Origin: Acidobacteriota bacterium
GTDB lineage: Bacteria > Acidobacteriota > Vicinamibacteria > Vicinamibacterales > JAFNAJ01
NCBI GenBank assembly: GCA_017860085.1
Contig: JAFNAJ010000019.1
Coordinates: forward strand, 1 to 13,671
DNA: 13,671 nt
Reading direction: 5' to 3'
Below the pieces are notes generated by a model. That model was not told where the DNA came from. It was given only the letters and a program-made list of their open reading frames with translations, and made no database searches. Shown in pieces: positions 1-6,330 of this stretch. Each line of letters begins with the position of its first letter. Position 1 is the stretch's first letter. The position numbers were made by a program, and so were the translations under genes.

Positions 1-54
1 CGACCACGCACGAAGAACCAAGAACCGGCGTTCGACACGAGAGGGAGGGTTGTC
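1..54. other. upstream region of the first gene
   Basis: This short stretch has no gene. It contains a tandem 7-base repeat (AAGAACC twice, 13-26) and, near its end, the purine-rich ribosome binding site GAGGGAGGG (41-49) of the following GTG-started gene. I see no convincing promoter, which may lie outside the window. Confidence 0.5.
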
Positions 55-354
55 GTGAGCAGGCTCACGGATACGCAAATCGCCGACGGTCTTGCGTCAT
101 TGCCTGGCTGGACACGCGTGGGAGCGACCATCGAGAAGTCGCTCGCGTTCGCGTCGTTCCCGGATGCCATTTCCTACCTCGTGCGCCTCGCGTTCGAGGC
201 CGAGCGCGTCGACCACCACCCGGACGTCACGGTGAGATACCGACGCGTGACGCTCAGCTACTCGACGCACAGCGAAGGTGGGCTCACCGCGAAAGACCTC
301 GACGGCGCGCGAACCGCCGAACGGGTGTATTCGTCTTCTGGATCACAGGGCTAG
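55..354 (+). CDS. phhB: pterin-4a-carbinolamine dehydratase (PCD/DCoH family)
   Basis: The 99-residue protein has the full family signature: E50-x3-H54-H55-P56-x5-Y62-x9-H72-x8-D81. The two adjacent histidines and the THSEGGLT histidine are the catalytic trio known from mammalian DCoH. The family dehydrates 4a-hydroxytetrahydrobiopterin to quinonoid dihydrobiopterin, recycling the cofactor of phenylalanine hydroxylase. Some bacterial members are instead tied by genome context to molybdenum cofactor metabolism. The length is normal for the family. The GTG start at 55 is chosen because GGAGG (44-48) lies six bases upstream and the ORF begins there. The stop codon overlaps the ribosome binding site of the next gene, so the two are probably co-transcribed. 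No phenylalanine hydroxylase is visible nearby, so the physiological role is open. The symbol is by family only. Confidence 0.88.
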   Translation: MSRLTDTQIADGLASLPGWTRVGATIEKSLAFASFPDAISYLVRLAFEAERVDHHPDVTVRYRRVTLSYSTHSEGGLTAKDLDGARTAERVYSSSGSQG

Positions 355-363
355 GAGTCCCGA

Positions 364-684
364 ATGCTGATCTCCACCACCTCCATCCTCGAAGGCAGAC
401 GCGTCAAGCAGTACATCGGCCTCGTGAGCGGCGAAGCCATCCTCGGCGCCAACATCTTCCGCGACGTCTTCGCGAACATTCGCGACATCGTCGGCGGCCG
501 GTCGGCGGCCTACGAGAAGGAGTTGCGAAACGCGAAGGAGATTGCCCTCGACGAGATGAAGCAGCAGGCGGCCAGCATGGGCGCCAACGCCATCATTGGC
601 GTGGATCTCGACTACGAGACCATCGGCCAGAGCGGCGGCATGCTCATGGTGAGCGCCAGCGGAACGGCCGTCGTCATCGAGTGA
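364..684 (+). CDS. YbjQ-family (UPF0145) protein
   Basis: This 106-residue protein reads as a complete YbjQ/UPF0145 member. It begins MLISTTSILEGRRVKQYIG, has the central stretch with GAxIxRDxFANIRDxVGGRSAAYE (about residues 28-51), and ends with the conserved GANAIIGVDLDYE strand (73-85) before a hydrophobic C-terminus. Known structures of the family are small oligomeric rings with a heavy-metal-binding-like fold, but the function has not been settled. It has no signal peptide or membrane segment, so it is probably cytosolic. The ATG at 364 follows AGGAG (353-357) at good spacing, and the gap to the preceding gene is only 9 bases, suggesting a two-gene unit. It converges on the minus-strand hcr operon and has no evident link to aromatic degradation. 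Confidence 0.85.
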   Translation: MLISTTSILEGRRVKQYIGLVSGEAILGANIFRDVFANIRDIVGGRSAAYEKELRNAKEIALDEMKQQAASMGANAIIGVDLDYETIGQSGGMLMVSASGTAVVIE

Positions 685-686
685 CG

Positions 687-709
687 GGTCGGCTGAAGGC
701 CGGCCGACC
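687..709 (+). terminator. possible terminator hairpin after the ybjQ-like gene
   Basis: Two bases after the stop codon, GGTCGGCTG (687-695) can pair with CGGCCGACC (701-709) around a 5-base loop. This gives a 9-bp stem with one G-U pair. No T tract follows on the plus strand, so it is not a classical intrinsic terminator. It may act as a 3' end stabiliser or a weak terminator between convergent genes. Confidence 0.35.
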
Positions 710-747
710 GCGATCATCCGGCCGCGCAGACTCTTGATCAACGGCGC

Positions 748-771
748 AGCGCAGACCTCCAGGCCTGCGCT
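748..771 (-). terminator. possible terminator hairpin at the end of the hcr operon
   Basis: AGCGCAG (748-754) and CTGCGCT (765-771) form a 7-bp inverted repeat with a 10-base loop. It directly abuts the stop codon of the minus-strand synthase-like gene. No U tract follows in the minus direction, so termination is only suggested by position. Confidence 0.3.
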
Positions 772-2072
772 CACGGTCGCTTGAGCTCGCTCTTCCAGGT
801 GTCGATCGTGTCGAGCGGCAGGGCCTCGCCGTTGGCGGTGGCGAACTTCACGATCTGTTCGACCTCCTCGTCTGCCAGGACGCGATCGCGTTCCTTGGCC
901 GCTCGGAAGATCTCCTCGACGAGGTGCTGCTCGGGCTCGATGCCGCGCTCGACGAGCCAGTGCACGACGTTCGACACGCCCGACATGAAGCCGATCTCGA
1001 TCCGCTGGCGCGAACCCACCATCTCGGCAGGCACGCCCGAGTAGATCCGGTCGGCCAGCCAGTTGTCCCCCTTCTTCTTGGCCTTGATGATGGCCGCCGC
1101 GTGCACGCCCGTGGCGGTGCGAAACGCATCGTGGCCGAACACCGGGTAGTTGGGCGGGATCGGCACGCCAGTCGCCTCGCTCGCCGTTTCGACATACGTG
1201 CGCAGCGCCGACAGGTCGGTGGTGATGTATCCCATCAGCCTGAGGTTGACCAGCAACTGATCCATCGAGCAGTTGCCCACGCGTTCGCCGATGCCCATCG
1301 CCGTCCCGTGCACCCGGTCGACACCTGACGTCATCGCGGTGATGGTGTTGATGACCCCGAGGCCCCGATCGTTGTGTCCGTGCCAGTCGACCTTGACCGG
1401 CTCGCCGGTCTCCTGGATGAGCTGGCGGACGTAGGGAATGAGATTCCGGACGCCGCGGGGCGTGATGTGCCCGACGGTGTCGGTCACGCAGACCCGCGTG
1501 GCTCCCGCGTTGATGGCCGCGCGATAGAGCTGGCGGATCGTGTCGGGCTTGGCGCGCGTCGTGTCCTCGGTGACGTACATGACCGGCAGGCCATGCGCCA
1601 CCGCAAACGAGACGCTGTCCTCGGTCAGTTTGAGCATGTAGTCGAGCGCCCAATCCTCGGCCATCTGCCGGATGGGCGAGCTGCCGATGAACGCAGCGGC
1701 CTCAATCGGCATGCCGACCTTGTCGGCGATGTCGACAAGCGCCGTCACGTCGGCCATCACCGTCCGCACGGCGCAGTTCGGGCTGATCGACAGCTTCGAC
1801 CTCTCGATCTCCCGACACAGCGCGATGATGTCGGCTCGGGCCCGAGGGCCGGCACCCGGCAGGCCGAGATCGGCGCTGTGGATGCCGAGCTGTGCCATCA
1901 AATGCAGCAGCTCGATCTTCCGTTCGATCGACGGGTCGCGGACCGACGGCGACTGCAGCCCATCGCGCAGCGTCTCGTCGTCGAACTCAATGACCTCGCC
2001 GCGATGCGGATAGCCGGTACCGGCCGTGTTCCAGTCGAAGATCAGGTTGCTGACATCTGCCTGGTCGGTCAT
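771..2072 (-). CDS. isopropylmalate/homocitrate synthase-like acyltransferase (DRE-TIM metallolyase), substrate unknown
   Basis: The 433-residue product belongs to the HMGL-like/LeuA group of DRE-TIM barrel enzymes. These condense acetyl-CoA with a 2-oxo acid, or run the reverse cleavage. Visible motifs are DDETLRDGLQSPS (31-43), the metal-binding H231-x-H233 in DWHGHNDRG, and GIGERVGN (260-267). A lid-like stretch GHDAFRTATGVHAAAI follows at about 313-328. It is too short to carry the LeuA allosteric domain of classical leucine-pathway enzymes (about 500 residues). It is the last gene of the hcr operon, 33 bases after hcrB. Candidates are a Re-type citrate synthase feeding acetyl-CoA from benzoyl-CoA into the TCA cycle, a homocitrate or isopropylmalate synthase, or an HMG-CoA-lyase-like enzyme; sequence alone does not decide. 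The ATG at 2072 follows a G-rich GGGGGG. A GTG at 2102 would add ten residues but has no ribosome binding site. Confidence 0.8.
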   Translation of the reverse strand: MTDQADVSNLIFDWNTAGTGYPHRGEVIEFDDETLRDGLQSPSVRDPSIERKIELLHLMAQLGIHSADLGLPGAGPRARADIIALCREIERSKLSISPNCAVRTVMADVTALVDIADKVGMPIEAAAFIGSSPIRQMAEDWALDYMLKLTEDSVSFAVAHGLPVMYVTEDTTRAKPDTIRQLYRAAINAGATRVCVTDTVGHITPRGVRNLIPYVRQLIQETGEPVKVDWHGHNDRGLGVINTITAMTSGVDRVHGTAMGIGERVGNCSMDQLLVNLRLMGYITTDLSALRTYVETASEATGVPIPPNYPVFGHDAFRTATGVHAAAIIKAKKKGDNWLADRIYSGVPAEMVGSRQRIEIGFMSGVSNVVHWLVERGIEPEQHLVEEIFRAAKERDRVLADEEVEQIVKFATANGEALPLDTIDTWKSELKRP

Positions 2073-2105
2073 GCCGAGCCCCCCGGGTTCCCGCGCGCCC
2101 ACCGC

Positions 2106-3128
2106 TCACACGTGATGGACGGGTCCGTTGCCTGCCGCCGCGGCCTGGAGCGTGCGGCGCACATACACAGGGATCATTTCCCGGCGCCACTCCTGGTCGC
2201 CAGGCACGTTGGCGAGCGTGTGACACTGCCGATGTGCCAACGCGCCCAGTTCGTCGATCGCGGCGCGGAATTCCTCCGTCCCGAGACGCGTGGAAACCAG
2301 TCGCGACGCGGCTTGAGGGATCCGCTTCGGTCGCGCTGCCAGCGCCGTCAGCACGAGATCGCCGTGCTCGACGCGATCGCCATCTCCGACATCGAGGCGG
2401 CAGGCCACACCCAGCAGCGGAAAGTCGATCGAGCCACGCTCGCGCAGCTTGCCGTAGGCCCCGCGATGGCCCGGTGGCGTGGGTGGAATCCGAATCGCCA
2501 CCAGGATCTCTCCCACCGCCAGTCGGCGGTTCACGATACCGTCGCCGAGCCAGAACTCGTCGATCGCCACGGTCCGGTGGCCGTTGGCACCGACGATCTC
2601 GAGCACGGCCCCCAGCGTCATCAACGCTGGCGCGCAGTCGGCCGACGCCGCCGCCACGCATCGGGACCCTCCGGCCACGACGTGACACACGACCCCGTCC
2701 TTCTTCAGGCAGAATCCCAGGGCCGACCGCCAGAAGTAGCTCTGGTTGTAGTACTGGCAGCGCGTGTCGAGCAGGACATTGCCGCCGATGGTGCCGGCTC
2801 GTCTGAGCTGCGGACCGGCCACGAGACCTGCCGCCTGCGCGAGGGCGGGTGCCTGTTTTCGGACGCTCTCGCTCGAAGCGATCTCGGCAATCCTCGCCAT
2901 GGCGCCGACAACGAGCGTGCCGTCAGGGTCCCGCGTGATGCCCCGAAGCTCTGGAACGCGCCCGAGCGACACGACCACCCGAGGCGTGAACAGCTCGTGC
3001 TTCATGTTGGGCAGCAGGTCGGTGCCGCCGGCCATGACCATCGCACCGGCGCCCTCTTCGCGCAGGAGTGTGACGGCCTCGCCAAGCGATGTCGGCTGTC
3101 GCAGTTCGAAGCGCGGCAGGCGGAGCAT
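2106..3128 (-). CDS. hcrB: 4-hydroxybenzoyl-CoA reductase, beta (FAD and [4Fe-4S]) subunit
   Basis: The 340-residue protein is a xanthine-dehydrogenase-family FAD subunit. The FAD-binding loops are VMAGGTDLLP (31-40) and AGTIGGNVLLDTRC (111-124). What marks it as HcrB is an inserted cysteine-rich stretch: C124, C140, C148 and C157. Their spacing (x15, x7, x8) equals that of the four [4Fe-4S] ligands known in the Thauera enzyme. This extra cluster lets the enzyme run electrons inward from ferredoxin to the molybdenum site for reductive dehydroxylation, opposite to ordinary xanthine dehydrogenases. Its ATG overlaps the hcrA stop by one base (TGATG, 3130-3126), implying translational coupling and equimolar subunits. 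The protein is cytosolic, with no signal peptide. A 3-hydroxybenzoyl-CoA or related reductase is possible, but the cluster insertion makes an HcrB-type role likely. Confidence 0.9.
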   Translation of the reverse strand: MLRLPRFELRQPTSLGEAVTLLREEGAGAMVMAGGTDLLPNMKHELFTPRVVVSLGRVPELRGITRDPDGTLVVGAMARIAEIASSESVRKQAPALAQAAGLVAGPQLRRAGTIGGNVLLDTRCQYYNQSYFWRSALGFCLKKDGVVCHVVAGGSRCVAAASADCAPALMTLGAVLEIVGANGHRTVAIDEFWLGDGIVNRRLAVGEILVAIRIPPTPPGHRGAYGKLRERGSIDFPLLGVACRLDVGDGDRVEHGDLVLTALAARPKRIPQAASRLVSTRLGTEEFRAAIDELGALAHRQCHTLANVPGDQEWRREMIPVYVRRTLQAAAAGNGPVHHV

Positions 3129-5566
3129 CAGCGTGCGCCCCCTGCCAAGGCTGGCGCCGGTGTGCCGGCCGCAGCGTCCTTGCGCGCGCGCAGGGCCGCC
3201 AGGACCTTGCCCGGCGTGAACGGCAGGTGCTTCAGGCGGATGCCGACCGCGTCGAACACCGCGTTGGAGATGGCCGGGATCGCGGGGTGCAGCGGCCCCT
3301 CGCCGGCCTCCTTTGCGCCGTACGGCCCCTCGGGGTCGAGACTCTCGACAATGAGGGCGGCGAGCTCGGGGGTGTCAACCGTCGTCGGGATGCGGTAATC
3401 GAGCAGCGACGGGCCCGCGTGCAGGCCGAACCGGTTGACGCCGTGTGCCTCCATCAACGCTTCGGCGACGCCCATGTAGGCCGAACCCTCCATCTGGCCG
3501 GCCACGAGCATGGGATTGAGCGCGCGCCCGCAATCGTGGGCAATCCAGACCTTCTCGCACGTGATGCGCCCGGTCTCGACATCGACCGAGACCTCGACGA
3601 CGTGCGCGGTAAACGAATAGGCTGGCGCAGCGCCGATGGTCCCGCCGCGATAGTCGCCTCCGAGCGTCGGCGTGTTGTAGGCGCCGGTGGCGCCCAGGGT
3701 GTCGAACCGCGCTTCGGCCAACTGAAAGGCCTCTGCCGCGGTCATCCAACGTCGGCCGGCCGCTGCATCTGGGGGACTGGCCCCCGGGCGGGCCTCTCCG
3801 CCAACCGCGACGCCCGCGGGCTGGAGCGGCGGGTCGTCCAGCTCGACGACGACGCCGTCGACGAATCGCACGCGCGACGGGTCCACCTGCCAGTGGTCGG
3901 CGACCGCCCGAACCACGAGTGGCCTGACCTTCCGGCAGGCATCGATGAGCGCGTTGCCCACCATGAACGTCTCGCGGCTCGAGTAGGCGCCGAGATCCAC
4001 GGGGCAGAGGTCGGTGTCGGCCGACACGACGCGCACCTGGTCGAGTGCCAGGCCGAGCTCCTCGGCCACGAGGTACTGCGCGATCGAGTTCGAGCCCTGG
4101 CCGATGTCGTTGGCCCCGGTGAACACCGTGACGAGCCCCGATCGATCGATCTTGAGCTGCACGGCTGCCTGGGGCATGGGGTTGGGATAGATCGGGTAGT
4201 TGGTGCCGGAGATGTACATCGAGCCGGCCACGCCCATGCCGCGGCCGAACGGGAGCTGCCCGTGACGTGTCTTCCAGTTGCTGGCGTGCTCGACGACGTC
4301 GAGGCAGCGCGCGAAGCCGTTCGACGTGATCCGCTGGCCGTTCACGGTGGTCGTGTGCTCACCGAGGAGGTTGCGCCGTCTGATCTCGATCGGGTCGATC
4401 TCGAGCGTGCTCGCCAGCTCGTCGAGCTGCACTTCGAAGGCAAACCGCGGCTGCACCGATCCATGGCCGCGCTTGGGCCCGCAGGGCGGCTTGTTGGTGA
4501 ACGCGCGCGTGCTGTCGAACCGGTAGGTGGCAAACGCATAGGGGCCCGTGAGCAGCTGGCCGGCGTAGTACGTGGTGACGAGACCGTAGGAACTGTACGC
4601 GCCGCCGTCGATGACGATCGTCGCGTCGACCCCGACCAGCCGACCTTCGCGCGTTGCACCCGTCCGGTAGCGCATGTGCATCGGGTGCCGGCCCCGGTGC
4701 GTGTAGAAGACCTCCTCTCGCGTGTAAAGCATCTTCACCGGGCGCCCGGTCGTCATGGCGAGCTTCGCCACGACGAACTCGAGGCTGAACGGATCGGACT
4801 TGCCGCCGAACGCGCCGCCGAGGCAGGGCTGGATCACACGGATGCGGTGCGCGGGCACGTCGAGGACCCGTGCGAGCGCCCGGTGCACGTAGTGCGTGAT
4901 CTGGGTCGACGACCAGACGGTGAGGACGCCGTCGGCGCCATAGTGCCCCACCGCGCAATGCGGCTCGATGGCGGCGTGCGTGGTGCCATGAAAGACGTAG
5001 TCGTCTTCGATCACCACGTCGGCCTCGGCGAGCGCCGCGTCGACATCGCCAAAGGCCAGGTGAACGTGCTTGGAGACGTTGCCATCCTTGCGCCCCTCGT
5101 GAATCGGAGGATCGTGCCGCGCGAGGCTCTCGAAGGGGTCAAGGTACGCGTGGAGCGGCTCGTACTCCACGCGGATCAGCTTGAGGGCGGCGTTGGCGGC
5201 GTCCTCGTCCACGGCGGCGACGGCCGCCACCGGCTCGCCGACGAATCGGACCTTGCCGACGGCCAGCGCCGTTTCGTCCTGCGTCCACGGGAGGATGCCG
5301 TACGTCACCGGGAGGTGCTCGCCCGTGATCACGGCGTGGACGCCGGCGAGGCGCAACGCGTCTGCGGCGTCGATCGACCGGATGCGGGCGTGCGCGTGCG
5401 GGCTGCGGAGCGTTTTCGCGTGCAGCATGCCCGGCAAGGCGATGTCGTCGGTGTACATGGCGGCGCCGGTGGCCTTCGCCAGGCCGTCCACCTTGCGCAG
5501 GTCGCGACCGACGTGGCGAAACGCGCCCCACGGGGCGTCGATGCCGTGAATGTCCCGGGATGCCAC
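3128..5566 (-). CDS. hcrA: 4-hydroxybenzoyl-CoA reductase, alpha (molybdopterin) subunit
   Basis: This large molybdenum-binding subunit removes the 4-hydroxyl of 4-hydroxybenzoyl-CoA to yield benzoyl-CoA. From a GTG start it is 812 residues. The N-terminal domain holds LRSPHAHARI (53-62). Molybdopterin-contact segments are CLGGAFGGKSDPF (248-260), PCGPKRGHGSVQPRFAFE (361-378) and GANDIGQGSN (484-493). Near the C-terminus, AKEAGEGPL places E756 where xanthine oxidase has its catalytic glutamate. The reading frame is open back to 5629, but that would overlap hcrC by 62 bases. I prefer GTG 5566, one base after the hcrC stop, with GGGGAG (5579-5574) seven bases upstream. An Ala/Pro/Gly-rich stretch at about 577-606 looks like an extra surface loop. 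The start choice is inferred; the family call is strong. Confidence 0.9.
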   Translation of the reverse strand: MASRDIHGIDAPWGAFRHVGRDLRKVDGLAKATGAAMYTDDIALPGMLHAKTLRSPHAHARIRSIDAADALRLAGVHAVITGEHLPVTYGILPWTQDETALAVGKVRFVGEPVAAVAAVDEDAANAALKLIRVEYEPLHAYLDPFESLARHDPPIHEGRKDGNVSKHVHLAFGDVDAALAEADVVIEDDYVFHGTTHAAIEPHCAVGHYGADGVLTVWSSTQITHYVHRALARVLDVPAHRIRVIQPCLGGAFGGKSDPFSLEFVVAKLAMTTGRPVKMLYTREEVFYTHRGRHPMHMRYRTGATREGRLVGVDATIVIDGGAYSSYGLVTTYYAGQLLTGPYAFATYRFDSTRAFTNKPPCGPKRGHGSVQPRFAFEVQLDELASTLEIDPIEIRRRNLLGEHTTTVNGQRITSNGFARCLDVVEHASNWKTRHGQLPFGRGMGVAGSMYISGTNYPIYPNPMPQAAVQLKIDRSGLVTVFTGANDIGQGSNSIAQYLVAEELGLALDQVRVVSADTDLCPVDLGAYSSRETFMVGNALIDACRKVRPLVVRAVADHWQVDPSRVRFVDGVVVELDDPPLQPAGVAVGGEARPGASPPDAAAGRRWMTAAEAFQLAEARFDTLGATGAYNTPTLGGDYRGGTIGAAPAYSFTAHVVEVSVDVETGRITCEKVWIAHDCGRALNPMLVAGQMEGSAYMGVAEALMEAHGVNRFGLHAGPSLLDYRIPTTVDTPELAALIVESLDPEGPYGAKEAGEGPLHPAIPAISNAVFDAVGIRLKHLPFTPGKVLAALRARKDAAAGTPAPALAGGAR

Positions 5567-5567
5567 C

Positions 5568-6113
5568 TCAGCGCTCCCCGGCCTGGCGTCCCACGTTCGC
5601 GGCCTCCCACGACCGCCGCGGCGGTTCAACGCCTCGCGCTCGGGCCACGATCGACTGAACGGCCTGCAGGATTTGCGTGTAGCCCGTGCAGCGGCAGAGG
5701 TTGCCCGAGAGCGCCCGTGCGATCTCCTCGTCGGTCGGCGACGGCGTGCGGTCGAGCAGGGCTCGCGCCGACAGAATCATGCCGCTCTGGCAGAACCCGC
5801 ACTGGAGGGCCCCGTACCGGTCGAAGGCATCCTGCACCGGGTCTGGGCCCTCGCCCCCGCGTGCGAGGTGGAGCGGCCACAAGCCTTCGATCGTGACGAT
5901 CTCGCGGCCCTCCGCCTCACGGGCGAGGATGAGACACGAGATCATCGGCTCGCCGTCGACGAGGACGGTGCAGGCCCCGCAATCCCCCTTGTCACAGCCC
6001 TGCTTGGAGCCGGTGAGGCCCAGCCGGTACCGCAAGACCTCGAGCAGGGTCCAGTGGTCGGGTGCGTCCACATCGTGGACGTCCCCGTTCACCTTGAGGT
6101 GCATCGGCGCCAT
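5568..6113 (-). CDS. hcrC: 4-hydroxybenzoyl-CoA reductase, gamma ([2Fe-2S]) subunit
   Basis: This 181-residue iron-sulfur subunit passes electrons to the Mo centre. The N-terminal plant-ferredoxin-like domain has C40, C45, C48 and C60 (GCDKGDCGAC, then SC). The second, helical domain has C105, C108, C140 and C142 (QCGFCQSG and NLCRCTGY), giving two [2Fe-2S] clusters as in all xanthine-dehydrogenase-type small subunits. The reading frame is open to an ATG at 6200, but residues before MAPMHLKVNG are Pro/Gly-rich and unlike the family, and that ATG overlaps the -10 box of the opposing promoter. I therefore start at ATG 6113; ATG 6104 is equally possible. The C-terminal 20 residues after the family core are unusual but short. 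It is the first gene of the minus-strand hcr operon. Alone it could belong to any molybdenum hydroxylase; its partners make HcrC likely. Confidence 0.88.
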   Translation of the reverse strand: MAPMHLKVNGDVHDVDAPDHWTLLEVLRYRLGLTGSKQGCDKGDCGACTVLVDGEPMISCLILAREAEGREIVTIEGLWPLHLARGGEGPDPVQDAFDRYGALQCGFCQSGMILSARALLDRTPSPTDEEIARALSGNLCRCTGYTQILQAVQSIVARARGVEPPRRSWEAANVGRQAGER

Positions 6114-6176
6114 TCTCGCGCCGATTGACGGCGGGGACAAGGGGCCGGGCACATCGGCCGCCCCAGGCTTTTCCCC

Positions 6177-6205
6177 TTGACGTGGCCCGGCGGTCGGCAT
6201 ATATA
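6177..6205 (+). promoter_or_regulatory. sigma70-type promoter for the had-oah-dch-bcr operon
   Basis: TTGACG (6177-6182) and TATATA (6200-6205) are separated by exactly 17 bases, matching -35 and -10 consensus at 5/6 and 4/6. They sit in an AT-rich island in otherwise very GC-rich DNA. Transcription would start near 6212, leaving a leader of about 119 bases before the had start. The -10 box overlaps the left end of the palindromic operator. Confidence 0.6.
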
Positions 6206-6229
6206 GGCAAATTAGTACTGATTTACCTA
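6204..6229. promoter_or_regulatory. 26-bp palindromic operator in the hcr/bcr divergent region
   Basis: Arms TAGGCAAAT (6204-6212) and ATTTACCTA (6221-6229) flank a perfect central AGTACT (6214-6219). Eleven of thirteen base pairs are symmetric about 6216/6217. The site covers the 3' end of the -10 box and the expected start of the rightward promoter, so a bound protein should repress it. It may also govern the leftward hcr promoter, for which I see no clear -35/-10 pair. A second overlapping dyad, AATTAG (6210-6215) with CTAATT (6227-6232), shares its right side. No regulator gene lies in the window. TetR, MarR and GntR family dimers use sites of this size, but the family cannot be named from the site. 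Confidence 0.65.
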
Positions 6230-6330
6230 ATTAGCCCGCGGTGGATTCGGGCTCTCGGCGTGCCGTTGAACGTGGTCAGCCCCTGGCTGGAGGCTGACGG
6301 CCGGGCGCCGACAGCTGGGAGGGAGCTGCC
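6230..6330 (+). promoter_or_regulatory. 5' leader of the had operon with hairpins and ribosome binding site
   Basis: This untranslated stretch contains a possible 7-bp hairpin, GTCAGCC (6275-6281) with GGCTGAC (6292-6298). Close to the start codon, CAGCT (6312-6316) can pair with AGCTG (6324-6328). That small stem puts most of the ribosome binding site GGGAGGGAG (6317-6325) in its loop. Whether these structures matter is unknown, and both are short enough to arise by chance in GC-rich DNA. Confidence 0.35.

Noticed and set aside
13..26. A tandem AAGAACC repeat upstream of the first gene
   Set aside because: There are only two copies of 7 bases at the window edge, which is too little to call a functional repeat.
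343..1653. A 436-codon minus-strand open frame across the YbjQ-like gene and the convergent gap
   Set aside because: It is out of frame with the synthase-like gene and spans both hairpins, with a composition typical of shadow frames.
1374..3398. A 674-codon plus-strand open frame
   Set aside because: It is antisense to the synthase-like gene and hcrB, with arginine-rich composition and no family features.
3089..5896. A 935-codon plus-strand open frame
   Set aside because: It is antisense to hcrA and hcrC, rich in Arg/Val/Asp/His repeats without any recognisable domain, and arises from third-position GC bias. The minus strand carries clear molybdenum and iron-sulfur motifs.
6114..6200. N-terminal extension of hcrC up to an ATG at 6200
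   Set aside because: The added residues are Pro/Gly/Ala-rich, do not resemble the family N-terminus, and the ATG overlaps the opposing -10 box.
6204..6229. The palindrome as an FNR or CRP box
   Set aside because: It lacks TTGAT-N4-ATCAA and TGTGA-N6-TCACA half-sites.
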